Of a DNA stretch of 64,000 bases, positions 1-10,089 are shown in pieces (within the stretch, counting starts at the first letter, position 1; every line of letters begins with the position of its first letter). Under the pieces are notes generated by a model that did not search any database, was not told the DNA's origin, and saw only the letters and a list, made by a program, of their open reading frames with translations. The translations under genes were made by a program, and so were the position numbers. Where the stretch lies: the NCBI GenBank assembly GCA_046047615.1, contig JBJOHO010000012.1, positions 1 to 64,000 on the forward strand, in the 5' to 3' direction. This stretch comes from ZC4RG30 sp046047615. Lineage in GTDB: Bacteria; Pseudomonadota; Gammaproteobacteria; Steroidobacterales; Steroidobacteraceae.

Positions 1-1031
1 CCGGGAAATGCGTACAAAGCCTGCGCGATGGCCGCCACGGCAATGGGCGCGGTGAAATGCGGCACGAGACCGACTGAATGCGCCTCGCACAGGGCCGCCA
101 GCTTTCGATAGGCGGTGAGACCGCCGGCATTGGGCAAGGTGGTGCGCAGGAAGTCGATCAGCCCGCCTTCGACAAGCTGCAGGTTGGCGTCGCGGAGGTC
201 GCCCAGCTGTTCGCCGGCGGCAAGGGGCACGCCGGCCTGTTGCCGCAACAGCGCAAACAGCGGGATGTCGTCGATCGTGCGCAGCGGGTCTTCCACGGCC
301 AGCGGCTGCAACGGCTCAAGACTGCGGCACAACTGCAACGCATCACCGAAATCGAAACGGGTGTGCGCGTCAAAGATGAAATCTCCATCACGCCCCAGTC
401 CTTCGCGCAGCGCGGCGCAGACGTCGGTGATCCCGCCGATGGCGCGCCGGGCGTCGAAGCTCGACCCGCGCGTGCCGGCCGCAAAGAAGCGCAGCGCGCG
501 GAAACCTTCTTCGAGACTGCGTCGGGCCTCGTCGCGCGCCTGCGCCACGCCGAGCGCGCCGAGGCTTTTGTAGCAGTCGATGTGATCGCGCGTGCGTCCA
601 CCCAGCAGCTGGTACACGGGCCGCCCCAGCGCCTTGCCGAACAGGTCCCACAGCGCACAGTCGAGGGCGCCCACCGCGTGCAATCGCTCGCGGCCCGCAG
701 GATAGATCGAGCTGCGGTACATCCGCTGCCAGTGGTGCTCGATGCGCAGCGGGTCTTCGCCGATGAGCAGCGCACCGGCATAGCGCAGCAGGTCCGGTGT
801 GCCGCCTTGCCCGTAGCCGGTGATGCCGGCATCGGTGTCGACGGCAACGATGATCTCGGACAGGCCCAAGGGGCCGGCCAGCGGTCCGGCGCCCGCCGGG
901 TTGAACAGGCGCAGCCGCGTGATCTTCAGGCCCGCAGGTGCCGCTGCCAATGCGGCAGCCCCCGGCAACAGCGCGGCCGCCACGCCGGAAGCCACGGATT
1001 TCAGCAGTTGCCGGCGGCCCTGCACCTGCAT
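1..1031 (-). CDS. Tat-exported enolase-superfamily (acid-sugar dehydratase-like) protein, partial
   Basis: An open frame runs from an ATG at 1031 to the window edge, so the C-terminus is missing (about 343 residues seen). The N-terminus has a twin-arginine signal (RRQLLKS at residues 6-12, then an Ala-rich hydrophobic stretch), so a periplasmic location is inferred. The mandelate racemase/enolase fold is shown by metal-ligand-like residues D221, E247 and E274, with a D-x-H motif (H223) and a late His (H325, in VPHFTAPIAVAA). The spacing 26/27/51 closely matches galactonate dehydratase DgoD (D183, E209, E235, H285). The KxK base motif of mandelate racemase is absent. It lies 19 bases after the TPP-enzyme gene, probably in one operon. 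The substrate is unknown, and an exported member of this normally cytoplasmic group is unusual. Confidence 0.8.
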   Translation of the reverse strand, partial: MQVQGRRQLLKSVASGVAAALLPGAAALAAAPAGLKITRLRLFNPAGAGPLAGPLGLSEIIVAVDTDAGITGYGQGGTPDLLRYAGALLIGEDPLRIEHHWQRMYRSSIYPAGRERLHAVGALDCALWDLFGKALGRPVYQLLGGRTRDHIDCYKSLGALGVAQARDEARRSLEEGFRALRFFAAGTRGSSFDARRAIGGITDVCAALREGLGRDGDFIFDAHTRFDFGDALQLCRSLEPLQPLAVEDPLRTIDDIPLFALLRQQAGVPLAAGEQLGDLRDANLQLVEGGLIDFLRTTLPNAGGLTAYRKLAALCEAHSVGLVPHFTAPIAVAAIAQALYAFP

Positions 1032-1050
1032 GACCTTGCTGGCGGCGACC

Positions 1051-2709
1051 TCAATGGCCGCCGTTGTAGCCGCCCTGGAAGGTCGAGTAGACCTTGTCCT
1101 GTGTGGTGATGAACTCCAGCAGCACGGGCTTGCCCGCCTTGGTGGCAGCGATACCGTTGACCAGAGCGTGGGCGATCTGGCCCGGCTCGGTGACGCGTTC
1201 GGCATAACCTCCGAGGGCACGTGCAAAGTCGGCGTAGTTGCCGGAGATGTCCGTGGACTGGTACTTCTCCTTGGAAACCGCCATGGCCTTGAACTCCATG
1301 GCCATCGAGTAGTTGTTGAACAGGATGGACATGATGGGGATGTTGCAGCGGACGCAGGTCTCGAAGTCCATGCCCGTCATGCCGATGGCGGCATCGCCCC
1401 ACATGTTGATGCACAGCTTGTCGGGGTGGGCCAGCTTGGCGCCCATGGCCAGGCCCAGGCCATAACCCAACTGCGTGCTCTTGCCCCAACCGATGTACGA
1501 CAGCGGCGTTACGGGCTTCCAGAACGGCGAGAGCTCGTCGCGTGGGCTGCCCGCATCGTGCGTGATGATGGTGTTGGGCACGTCTGCGATGTTCATCAGG
1601 TCCCAGATCACGCGATAGGGCGACAGCGGCGAAGCCTCGCTGGTGAGGCGCGGCATCCATTCGGCCCACCACGGCGCATTGAGTTCCTGAATGCGCTTCT
1701 GCACGCCCGCCGTCAGGCCACGGGGCTTCTTCAGGCGATCCTTCAGGGCTTCGTGCAGCATGCCCAGCGCGAGCTTGGAATCGCCCAGCAGCGGGTATTC
1801 CGCGGGAATGTTCTTGTCGATGTCGTAGGGATCGAGCGTGTTGTGGACGAAGGTCTTGTTCTTGGTCGGGAAGCGGATGCCAAAGCCCGTGGCGGTGAAG
1901 CTGGCACCGGCACCGAACACCAGGTCCGACTCTTCGACGTAGGCGGCCACGGCACGCGGCATGGCCACGCCACCGGAGCCCAGTGACAGCGCATGCGTTT
2001 CCGGGAAGGCGCTCTTGCCTTCGAGGCTGGTGGTGACCGGTGCTTCCAGCAGTTCGGCCACGGCCTTCAACTCGTTCCAGGCCTTGGCGTAGTGCACGCC
2101 CTGGCCGGCATAGATCATCGGACGCTTGGCGGCGATGAGCGCTGCTGCGGCGGCATCGACGGCCTTCGGATCCGGGGCCGAGGTGATGCGGTGACCCGGG
2201 CGGTACTCGATCTCGCCCTTCACCTCGACGTTCCACATGTCGCCGGGGATCTCGATGAGTACCGGACCAGGACGGCCATTGCGCGCGAAGGCAAAGGCGC
2301 GGCGCAGCGCCGGCACCAACTGCTCCGGCGTGTTGATCGTCTCGGCATGCTTGGTGATGTGCTGGAAGTTCAGCGCGGCATTGAAGCCGGGCTTGATCCA
2401 CGCGCCACCGCGCGACGGGCCACCCGGAATGACCACCATTGGCACGCCTTCGGAATAGGCCTGCGCCACGGCGCCAAAGGCATTCTCGATGCCAGGCCCG
2501 GACTGGCAGCAGAACACGCCCACTTCATCGGCCGAGCTGAGCCTGCCCAGCGCGTCGGCCATGTGCACGCCGATGCGCTCCTGGCGCACGACGATGGGGC
2601 GGATGTCGGCAGCGGCGGCCGATTCGGTCAGCGGATTCAGGGGGTAGGTCAACAGGTACTTGACGCCCTCACGCTTGAGGATCTCGGCTGTAACTTGCGC
2701 AACGTTCAT
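1051..2709 (-). CDS. Thiamine pyrophosphate-dependent enzyme, acetolactate synthase-like
   Basis: This 552-residue protein has the three-domain layout of the acetolactate synthase/benzoylformate decarboxylase family. The N-terminal pyrimidine-binding domain carries the conserved catalytic Glu (E44, in VRQERIGVHMADALGR). A central domain follows, and the C-terminal PP-binding domain has a GD...NN metal/TPP motif (GDAAIGM at about 438-444, then LFNN about 28 residues later). No signal peptide is seen, so it should be cytoplasmic. A very purine-rich ribosome site (GGGGGAGGGGAG) precedes the ATG. The real reaction is unknown: carboligation or decarboxylation of a 2-oxo acid is possible, and it is not a confident ilvB because no ilvN small subunit lies beside it. 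It heads a pair with the exported dehydratase-like gene and is divergent from cstA. Confidence 0.85.
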   Translation of the reverse strand: MNVAQVTAEILKREGVKYLLTYPLNPLTESAAAADIRPIVVRQERIGVHMADALGRLSSADEVGVFCCQSGPGIENAFGAVAQAYSEGVPMVVIPGGPSRGGAWIKPGFNAALNFQHITKHAETINTPEQLVPALRRAFAFARNGRPGPVLIEIPGDMWNVEVKGEIEYRPGHRITSAPDPKAVDAAAAALIAAKRPMIYAGQGVHYAKAWNELKAVAELLEAPVTTSLEGKSAFPETHALSLGSGGVAMPRAVAAYVEESDLVFGAGASFTATGFGIRFPTKNKTFVHNTLDPYDIDKNIPAEYPLLGDSKLALGMLHEALKDRLKKPRGLTAGVQKRIQELNAPWWAEWMPRLTSEASPLSPYRVIWDLMNIADVPNTIITHDAGSPRDELSPFWKPVTPLSYIGWGKSTQLGYGLGLAMGAKLAHPDKLCINMWGDAAIGMTGMDFETCVRCNIPIMSILFNNYSMAMEFKAMAVSKEKYQSTDISGNYADFARALGGYAERVTEPGQIAHALVNGIAATKAGKPVLLEFITTQDKVYSTFQGGYNGGH

Positions 2710-2739
2710 GGACGACTCCCCTCCCCCGGGAAAACACTA

Positions 2740-2769
2740 TTCTTACCGCGCCATTCGTTGAAATTGCAA
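2740..2769 (-). promoter_or_regulatory. Possible promoter of the TPP-enzyme operon
   Basis: Read on the minus strand, a TTGCAA box (2764-2769) is followed after 18 bases by TAAGAA (2740-2745), about 30 bases before the ATG at 2709. Both boxes are only partial matches to the sigma-70 consensus. The site lies in the divergent gap between this operon and cstA. Confidence 0.3.
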
Positions 2770-2830
2770 GGAAACCCGGTAAGGACTACCCAGCGGTCGG
2801 TTGTCCTGCGACACTGCGGCCAGGGCTTAC

Positions 2831-2837
2831 GGGGGAG
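2831..2837 (+). promoter_or_regulatory. Ribosome binding site fixing the cstA start
   Basis: GGGGGAG ends 8 bases before the ATG at 2846, which encodes the expected MMGRIWGL start just ahead of the first membrane segment. An open extension back to 2801 has no such site and gives sequence unlike the family, so the 2846 start is preferred. Confidence 0.6.
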
Positions 2838-2845
2838 TATCGCGC

Positions 2846-4909
2846 ATGATGGGACGGATCTGGGGTTTGGTGCTGGCAGCGATCGGCGCCTTCGCACTGG
2901 GTGGCATCGCCTTGCAGCGCGACGAACCCATCAACGCACTGTGGCTGGTCACGGCCGCGGTTTGCGTCTACATCCTGGGTTACCGCTTCTACGCGAAGTG
3001 GATCGAGACCAAGGTCTTCGTCGCCGACACCACCCGGGCCACGCCCGCCGAGCGGCTGCGCAACGGCCGCGACTTCATCCCCACGCACCGCTGGGTAGTG
3101 TTCGGCCACCACTTCGCCGCCATCGCTGGTGCCGGCCCACTGGTCGGCCCGACCTTGGCCATGCAGTTCGGCTACCTGCCGGGCACGCTGTGGATCATCG
3201 TCGGAGCGGTGATCGGAGGCTGCGTTCAGGACATGATGATCCTGTTCATGTCGACCCGGCGTGACGGGCGCAGCCTGGGCCAGATGGCCCGCGATGAGCT
3301 GGGCAAGCTGGGCGGTACAGCCGCGGTGCTGGCCACTATCATGATCGGCGTCATCATCATCGCCGTGCTGGCGCTGGTCATCGTCAACGCCATGAAGCAC
3401 AGCCCCTGGGCCACCTTCACGGTGTTCGCCACCATGCCCATTGCGGTGCTGGTGGGCTTCTACATGCGCAGCTGGCGCCCCGGCAAGGTGCTGGAGGGTT
3501 CGCTGCTGGGCCTCGTGCTGCTGATCGTTGCCGTGGTCGGCGGCGGTACCGTCGCGGCCCATCCGGTGCTGGGCCCCATGTTCGACTGGCAGGGCGTGCC
3601 GCTGGCCTGGTTTGTCATCGTCTACGGCTGGGTGGCCGCCATCCTGCCGGTGTGGGTGCTGCTGGCCCCGCGCGACTACATCTCGACCTTCCTCAAGATC
3701 GCCGTCGTCGTGCTGCTGGCCGTGGCCATCGTCATCATGGCGCCGACCATCAAGATGCCGGCACTGACCCAATTCACCGACGGCACGGGACCGATCTTCT
3801 CCGGCAAGGTGTTCCCCTTCGTCTTCATCACCATCGCCTGCGGTGCGCTGTCAGGCTTCCACGCGCTGGTGTCGTCGGGCACCACGCCGAAGATGGTGGC
3901 CAACGAGGGCGACATCCGCCTGGCCGGCTACGGCAGCATGGCCATCGAATCCTTCGTCGCCATCATGGCCGTCATCGCCGCCACGCTGCTCGACCCGGGC
4001 GTCTACTTCGCCATCAACACAGGTGCCGGTGTAGTGGGCGGGACGGCCGAGGCGGCCGTGGCCACCATCTCGGGCTGGGGCTTCCCGGTGACCGTGGAGC
4101 AGATGCAGCAACTGGCCAAGGACATGGGCGAAAGCACCCTGTTCGGCCGCACCGGTGGCGCGCCCTCGCTGGCCGTGGGCATGGCCAGCATCTTCGGCTC
4201 GGCCTTCGGCAAGGGCCTGTTGGCGCTGTGGTACCACTTCGCCATCATGTTCGAGGCGATCTTCATCCTGACCACGGTCGATGCCGGCACGCGCGTTGGC
4301 CGCTTCATGATCCAGGATGCGCTGGGCCAGATCTGGGCGCCGCTGGGCCGCACTTCCTGGACGCCTTCGATCATCCTGGCCAGCACTTTGATCGTCGGCG
4401 CCTGGGGCTATTTCCTGTACGTCGGCGTGGTCGACCCCAACGGCGGCATCAACATCCTCTGGCCGCTGTTCGGCATTGCCAACCAGATGCTGGCCGCCAT
4501 CGCACTGTGCGTGGTGACCGGCATCCTGGTGAAGAGCGGCAAGCTGAAGTACGCGTGGGTCTCGGCCGTGCCGCTGGCCTGGATCGTCACCGTGACGACC
4601 ACCGCGGCCTACCAGAAGGTGTTCAGCACCGACCCGAAGCTGGGCTTCTTTGCCGCCGCCAACGATCTGGCCCAGAAGGCCGCTGCCGGCGTGCTGCCGC
4701 CGGAGCGATTGGCAGTGGCCGACACGCTGATCTTCAATCAGCGGCTGGACGGCTGGCTGACGGTGCTGTTTGCGGTGCTGTTGTGGACCGTGCTGCTGGA
4801 AATGCTGCGCGTCAGCTGGCGCCACCTGCGCGGGCTGCCGGTGCCACCGCTGACCGAAGCGCCCTACGTTCGCACCCAGCTCGACCCGACCAAGCTGGGG
4901 ATGCACTGA
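2846..4909 (+). CDS. cstA: Carbon starvation protein CstA (peptide/pyruvate transporter family)
   Basis: This is a 687-residue, highly hydrophobic inner-membrane protein, close to E. coli CstA (701 residues), with well over a dozen predicted membrane segments. The signature region after the second membrane segment (AKWIETKVF, then GRDFIPTHRWVVFGHHFAAIAGAGPL) is typical of CstA/BtsT. Members of this family take up peptides or pyruvate during carbon limitation. A small YbdD-type gene starts 1 base after its stop, the usual cstA-ybdD arrangement. The start at 2846 is supported by a strong GGGGGAG ribosome site. CstA and BtsT cannot be separated here by substrate, and cstA is used as the family name. 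Confidence 0.93.
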   Translation: MMGRIWGLVLAAIGAFALGGIALQRDEPINALWLVTAAVCVYILGYRFYAKWIETKVFVADTTRATPAERLRNGRDFIPTHRWVVFGHHFAAIAGAGPLVGPTLAMQFGYLPGTLWIIVGAVIGGCVQDMMILFMSTRRDGRSLGQMARDELGKLGGTAAVLATIMIGVIIIAVLALVIVNAMKHSPWATFTVFATMPIAVLVGFYMRSWRPGKVLEGSLLGLVLLIVAVVGGGTVAAHPVLGPMFDWQGVPLAWFVIVYGWVAAILPVWVLLAPRDYISTFLKIAVVVLLAVAIVIMAPTIKMPALTQFTDGTGPIFSGKVFPFVFITIACGALSGFHALVSSGTTPKMVANEGDIRLAGYGSMAIESFVAIMAVIAATLLDPGVYFAINTGAGVVGGTAEAAVATISGWGFPVTVEQMQQLAKDMGESTLFGRTGGAPSLAVGMASIFGSAFGKGLLALWYHFAIMFEAIFILTTVDAGTRVGRFMIQDALGQIWAPLGRTSWTPSIILASTLIVGAWGYFLYVGVVDPNGGINILWPLFGIANQMLAAIALCVVTGILVKSGKLKYAWVSAVPLAWIVTVTTTAAYQKVFSTDPKLGFFAAANDLAQKAAAGVLPPERLAVADTLIFNQRLDGWLTVLFAVLLWTVLLEMLRVSWRHLRGLPVPPLTEAPYVRTQLDPTKLGMH

Positions 4910-4910
4910 C

Positions 4911-5090
4911 ATGCGCCAGTTCCTCTCGGCAGGCCTGAGCCTGCTGAGGGGCGTGACGGGCGACGATGCCTACGACAGGTATCTCGCCCATCATCGCCAG
5001 ACCACGCCCGATGAAGAGCCCCTATCGGCGGAGGCCTTCTTCAAGGCCCAGCTCGAGCAGAAGTGGACCTGTGTGAACGGCTGCTGCTGA
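4911..5090 (+). CDS. ybdD: YbdD/YjiX family small protein (DUF466)
   Basis: A 59-residue protein starts 1 base after the cstA stop. It has the family's size and pattern: an N-terminal amphipathic stretch (LSAGLSLLRGVTGDDAYDRYLAHH), a P-x-E/D-E-P-L-S-AEAFF middle and a C-terminus ending in two cysteines (NGCC). YbdD-like proteins are encoded with CstA/BtsT transporters and are thought to be needed for their activity. The final codons form the left arm of a hairpin that may end the transcript. Co-translation with cstA is inferred from the spacing. Confidence 0.88.
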   Translation: MRQFLSAGLSLLRGVTGDDAYDRYLAHHRQTTPDEEPLSAEAFFKAQLEQKWTCVNGCC

Positions 5091-5100
5091 ACAGCAGCCG
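5078..5100. terminator. Hairpin between convergent ybdD and PQQ dehydrogenase genes
   Basis: A 9-bp perfect stem (CGGCTGCTG paired with CAGCAGCCG, 5-base loop) spans the ybdD stop codon and lies just past the stop of the opposing gene at 5107. There is no U-run on either side, so intrinsic termination is uncertain. It could serve both convergent transcripts. Confidence 0.4.
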
Positions 5101-5106
5101 GACAGT

Positions 5107-6380
5107 TCAGACCCCTGCCGGCGCCTCGGCCGGCGCAATGCGCAGCAGTGCTGCGTCCGGACCGTCGGTGATCACGTAGAGCGCCCCGTCGGGGCCTTCC
5201 TGCACGTCGCGGATGCGGGCATTGCGGTCGCGCAACAGCCACTCCTCCCCCGTGACGCGGTCGCCATCAAGCTTCAGCCGCACCAGCTTCATGCTGCCCA
5301 GCCCACCAACGAACAGGTCGCCCCGCCACTCGGGCACGAGCTTGCCGCTGTGGAAGACCAGTCCCGACGGGGCAATGACCGGATCCCAGTAGTAGACCGG
5401 CTGCTCCATGCCGGGACGGGCGGTCGCCCCCTCGCCCACCTTCATGCCGGAGTATTCGATGCCGTAGCTGATGACCGGCCATCCGTAGTTGCGGCCGGCC
5501 TCGGGACGGTTGAGCTCATCGCCGCCGCGCGGACCGTGCTCGATGGTCCACAGGCGACCCTGCGCATCGAGCGCCGCCGCCTGTACGTTGCGGTGGCCGT
5601 AGGACCAGATTTCCGGGCGCGCACCGGCGCGGCCCACGAACGGGTTGTCGGCCGGGACGCTGCCATCGTCGTTCAGGCGCACGACCTTGCCCAGATGGCC
5701 GGCCAGATCCTGGGACTGCTCGCGCGCGACGGGCAGCGCCCGCTCACCGAGCGACAGGTAGAGGTGCCCCTGCCCATCAAACACGATGCGCGAACCGAAG
5801 TGGAACCCGGACTGCACCGTCGGTTGCTGCCGGAACAGCACTTCCACGCCCTCGAGCCGCGGCGTGCCGCCACTTTCGACCAGGCGCGCGCGGGCCAATG
5901 CCGTGCCGTTGCCGCCCTCACGCGGCTCCGCGTAGCTGAAATAGACGAGGTTGTTGTCCTCGAAGCGGGGGTGCAGCGCGATGTCGAGCAGGCCGCCCTG
6001 CCCCTCGAACAGCACGGCCGGCACGCCATCGAAAGGCGCGGAAAGCCGGCCCTCCAGCGACACCAGGCGCAGGCTGCCGGCGCGCTCGCTCACCAGGATG
6101 CGCCCGTCCGGCAGGAAGGCGAAAGCCCAGGGACTGGCGAAGCCGCGGACCACTTCACGCACCTCAAGAGGCGTGCCGGTCTGCAGGGCTGGCGCCCGCG
6201 TCTGTCCCGGGAAGGCCGGTCGGTAGTCGTACTTGGCGCCCTCGGCCGGGCGGGTCTCCAGGCCCACACCATCAGGACCGGCAGCAGTCCCGGGTGCCGT
6301 GGGCGCCTCCGACGGCGCATTGCAGGCCGCCAGCAGGCTGGCGACCGTGATGGCAAGCGTTGAGCGACGGACCAGGATGT

Positions 6381-6384
<4 letters not shown>
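5107..6384 (-). CDS. PQQ-dependent sugar dehydrogenase-type lipoprotein (YliI/Asd-like)
   Basis: This 425-residue protein has a lipoprotein signal (LLAAC at residues 17-21) and then the six-bladed beta-propeller of soluble aldose sugar dehydrogenases. Recognisable family segments are PWAFAFLPDGRILVSERAG, the GGLLDIALHPRF blade, and IWSYGHRNVQAAALD...IEHGPRGGDELN. Such enzymes oxidise aldoses with PQQ in the periplasm. No PQQ synthesis gene is in the window, so cofactor supply is unknown. Its ATG overlaps the serS stop by 4 bases, so translation is probably coupled to serS, an unexpected partner. The length fits the YliI family, and the lipid anchor suggests attachment to a membrane. Confidence 0.88.
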
Positions 6385-7663
<1,279 letters not shown>

Positions 7664-7667
<4 letters not shown>

Positions 7668-9007
7668 GTCTTGTTCCTGTCAGGGTCGGTCTGTCGGCGG
7701 CGCTGCAGGGCCTCGGCGATTTTCAGCTCGAGGCCCCGTGGCACGGGCGAATAATAGCGCCGGTCGGGCATCTCATCCGGCAGGTAGCGCTCGCCTGCGG
7801 CATAGGCGTCCGGCTCGTCGTGTGCATAGCGGTAGCCCGCGCCGTTGCCGATCTCGCGCATCAGCTTCGTGGTGGGGTTGCGGAAGCGCGCCGGCACCTC
7901 GAGTGTGCCCAAGGCCTCGACGTCCGCCCGCGCCGCGCCAAAGGCCGTGTAGACGGCATTGCTCTTGGGCGCGACGGCCAGGAACACCACGGCCTGCGCC
8001 AGCGCAAGTTCGCCCTCGGGGCTACCCAGGCGTTCATAGGCCTGCCAGGCCTCCAGCGCCATGGTGAGGCCCCGCGGATCCGCAAGGCCGATGTCTTCGG
8101 TGGCCATGCGCACCACACGCCGGGCGATGTAGGACGGGTCGCAGCCCCCATCGAGCATGCGCGCCAACCAGTAGAGGGCCGCATCCGGATCGCTGCCGCG
8201 CACCGACTTGTGGAGCACCGAGATCTGGTCGTAGAACTGGTCGCCGCCCTTGTCGAAGCGCCTGCGGCTGCCGGTGGCTACCTCGGCTACGGCCTCCGCG
8301 CGGATGCGCCGTCGGCCCGGCACGGCGCCCTCGCCCGCGTTCGCGTCCGCATCGGCGAGATCGGCCACGATCTCCAGCATGTTCAGCGCACGCCGCGCAT
8401 CGCCATCGGCCGCACGGGCCAGCAGCTCGAGCGCGTCGTCGTCGATGGAGAGCCCCTCGCCGCCGAGTCCACGCTCGGCGTCCTGCAGGGCCTGCCGCAG
8501 CAACTCGCTGAGCGCCGGCACGGCCAAGGGCTTGAGCACGTAGACACGGGCACGCGACAGCAACGCGCTGACCACCTCGAAGGATGGGTTCTCGGTGGTC
8601 GCGCCGATGAAGGTCAGCGTGCCGTCCTCGACATAGGGCAGGAAGGTGTCCTGCTGGGCCTTGTTGAAACGGTGCACCTCGTCGAGGAACAGCACAGTGC
8701 GCCGGCCTGCGGCGCGGGCCTCGCGTGCCTGCTCGACGGCGGCACGGATGTCCTTGACGCCGGCCATGACCGCCGACAGCGCGAGGAACTGGGCGTCCAC
8801 GCATTGCGCGATCAGGCGCGCCAATGTGGTCTTTCCTGTTCCCGGAGGGCCCCACAGGATCAGTGAATGCAGATGCCCCGCCTCGAGGGCACGTTGCAGG
8901 GGCTTGCCCGGCCCAAGGACCTGAGGCTGGCCGAGGTACTCGCCCAGCCGGCGCGGCCGCATACGGTCGGCCAGTGGCCGCATCGCGTCAGCAGGCGAGA
9001 GGGTCAT
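7664..9007 (-). CDS. rarA: Replication-associated recombination ATPase RarA (MgsA)
   Basis: A 447-residue AAA+ ATPase of the RarA/WRNIP1 family, related to clamp-loader subunits, which acts at stalled replication forks. The N-terminal RPRRLGEYLGQPQVLGPGKPL segment is typical. Walker A is GPPGTGKTTL (about residues 54-63), Walker B is LFLDEVHRFNKAQQD, and GATTENPSFE is the sensor 1 region. The C-terminal tetramerisation domain (LDGGCDPSYIARRVVRMATEDIGLADP) is complete. It is translationally coupled to serS downstream and starts 5 bases after the VanZ-like gene stop. Confidence 0.96.
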
Positions 9008-9012
9008 GGCCG

Positions 9013-9411
9013 TCAGGCCTCCCGGCGATCCAGCAGGCGACGTTCCACGCGCGAGGCCCAGCGACCCAGGCGCGTGGCCGCGGCCATGAGGCCGATTACG
9101 ATCCCCGCCGTGTTGGCCAGCAGGTCACGCCAGTCGGCCTGCCGTCCCCAGCCCATCGCGCCCTGTGCAAACTCGATGGCGGCGCCGAGCAAGGACAAGG
9201 CCAGCCCGACCCAGAGAAAATGGCTGACCCTGAACAGTCCGCCAAACCACAAGGCCAACAGCGCGTAGGCCAGTGCATGCTCGATTTTGTCAGACACCCC
9301 TACGGCCGGCAGCTCACTGACCGGCATCAGGCTGAGTGCGGCAACGACCACGATGATGATGAGGCCGAGCGCCAGCCAGAGCGGCAGCTTCCGCAAACCC
9401 TCGCGCAACAT
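9013..9411 (-). CDS. VanZ-like family membrane protein
   Basis: A 132-residue integral membrane protein with about four hydrophobic segments. The VanZ-like pattern is visible: SLMPVSELPAVGVSDKIEHALAYALLALWFGG, with the conserved D-K-x-x-H-x-x-A-Y motif, and a later E-x-x-Q. The function of these proteins is not established outside teicoplanin resistance, so no resistance role is inferred. The ATG at 9411 is preferred because it begins 9 bases after the lolA stop. A longer in-frame extension to 9651 would read through lolA and is not credible. Confidence 0.8.
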   Translation of the reverse strand: MLREGLRKLPLWLALGLIIIVVVAALSLMPVSELPAVGVSDKIEHALAYALLALWFGGLFRVSHFLWVGLALSLLGAAIEFAQGAMGWGRQADWRDLLANTAGIVIGLMAAATRLGRWASRVERRLLDRREA

Positions 9412-9419
9412 GATCTTCC

Positions 9420-10085
9420 TCAAGGCTCCCGGGACGGTACCGGTGTACCGATTACGTCGACACCTTCCGGCACGACAAAACGCATGATGGCCGCATCGAT
9501 CGGCGGATTGCGGCGGCTGTCGGTGAAGCGCAGCGTGGAGCGCTGGCCGAGCCGGTCTTCGAACACCAGCCGCCGCAACTGGCCCGACTCGAAACCGAAG
9601 CGCGCGCTGCGGAAGTCTGCGGCCGCCGAGCGCGGCCGCACCACAACCCACTCCAGGCCGTCAGCGCGGGGCGCCGGTTCGACGTTGAAGGCGGTCCGCA
9701 GGTCCACCGTGCCCGCCAGCAGTGCAGCCGGCGTCTGCGACAACGCCGCCTCGACCGGACGCACCGTGACCTGGTCGAGATCACGGTCGTGGAACCACAG
9801 GTTGCGTCCATCGGCCACCAGCAACTGGCCGGCGCCACTGTCATCGGCGGCCTGCAGCTCCCAGCGGAAGCGGCCTGGACGCAGCACAACGAGGCTGCCC
9901 TCACCGCGACCGACGACCCGCTCGCGACCGTCCACGACCTGCTGCGTGAAGCGTGCGCTCCAGCCCTGCATGCCCTGCAGGAAGCGGTCGAGGACGGTGT
10001 CGTTGCCAGCTGCCGGAGCCCTCCCCGGCACGGCGGCCCCGATACCCAGCAACAGCACGGCCAGCAAAACACGCCAGGTTTGCAT
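9420..10085 (-). CDS. lolA: Outer-membrane lipoprotein carrier protein LolA
   Basis: A 221-residue periplasmic chaperone that takes lipoproteins released by LolCDE to LolB at the outer membrane. It has an N-terminal signal peptide (LLAVLLLGIGAAVPGRAPAA) and the LolA half-barrel pattern: FLQGMQGWSARFTQQV, GEGSLVVLRPGRFRWEL, then DGRNLWFHDRDLDQVTV. The start at 10085 gives a clean signal peptide, whereas the open extension to 10130 is Arg-rich and unlikely. It lies 4 bases after ftsK, the usual ftsK-lolA order. Confidence 0.93.
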   Translation of the reverse strand: MQTWRVLLAVLLLGIGAAVPGRAPAAGNDTVLDRFLQGMQGWSARFTQQVVDGRERVVGRGEGSLVVLRPGRFRWELQAADDSGAGQLLVADGRNLWFHDRDLDQVTVRPVEAALSQTPAALLAGTVDLRTAFNVEPAPRADGLEWVVVRPRSAAADFRSARFGFESGQLRRLVFEDRLGQRSTLRFTDSRRNPPIDAAIMRFVVPEGVDVIGTPVPSREP

Positions 10086-10089
10086 GTGT

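Noticed and set aside
5350..6363. A 337-codon plus-strand frame opposite the PQQ dehydrogenase
   Set aside because: The minus-strand protein has a lipobox and family motifs; the opposite frame has neither.
9013..9411. VanZ-like gene as antibiotic resistance gene
   Set aside because: The fold is common in non-resistance proteins and no van genes are near.
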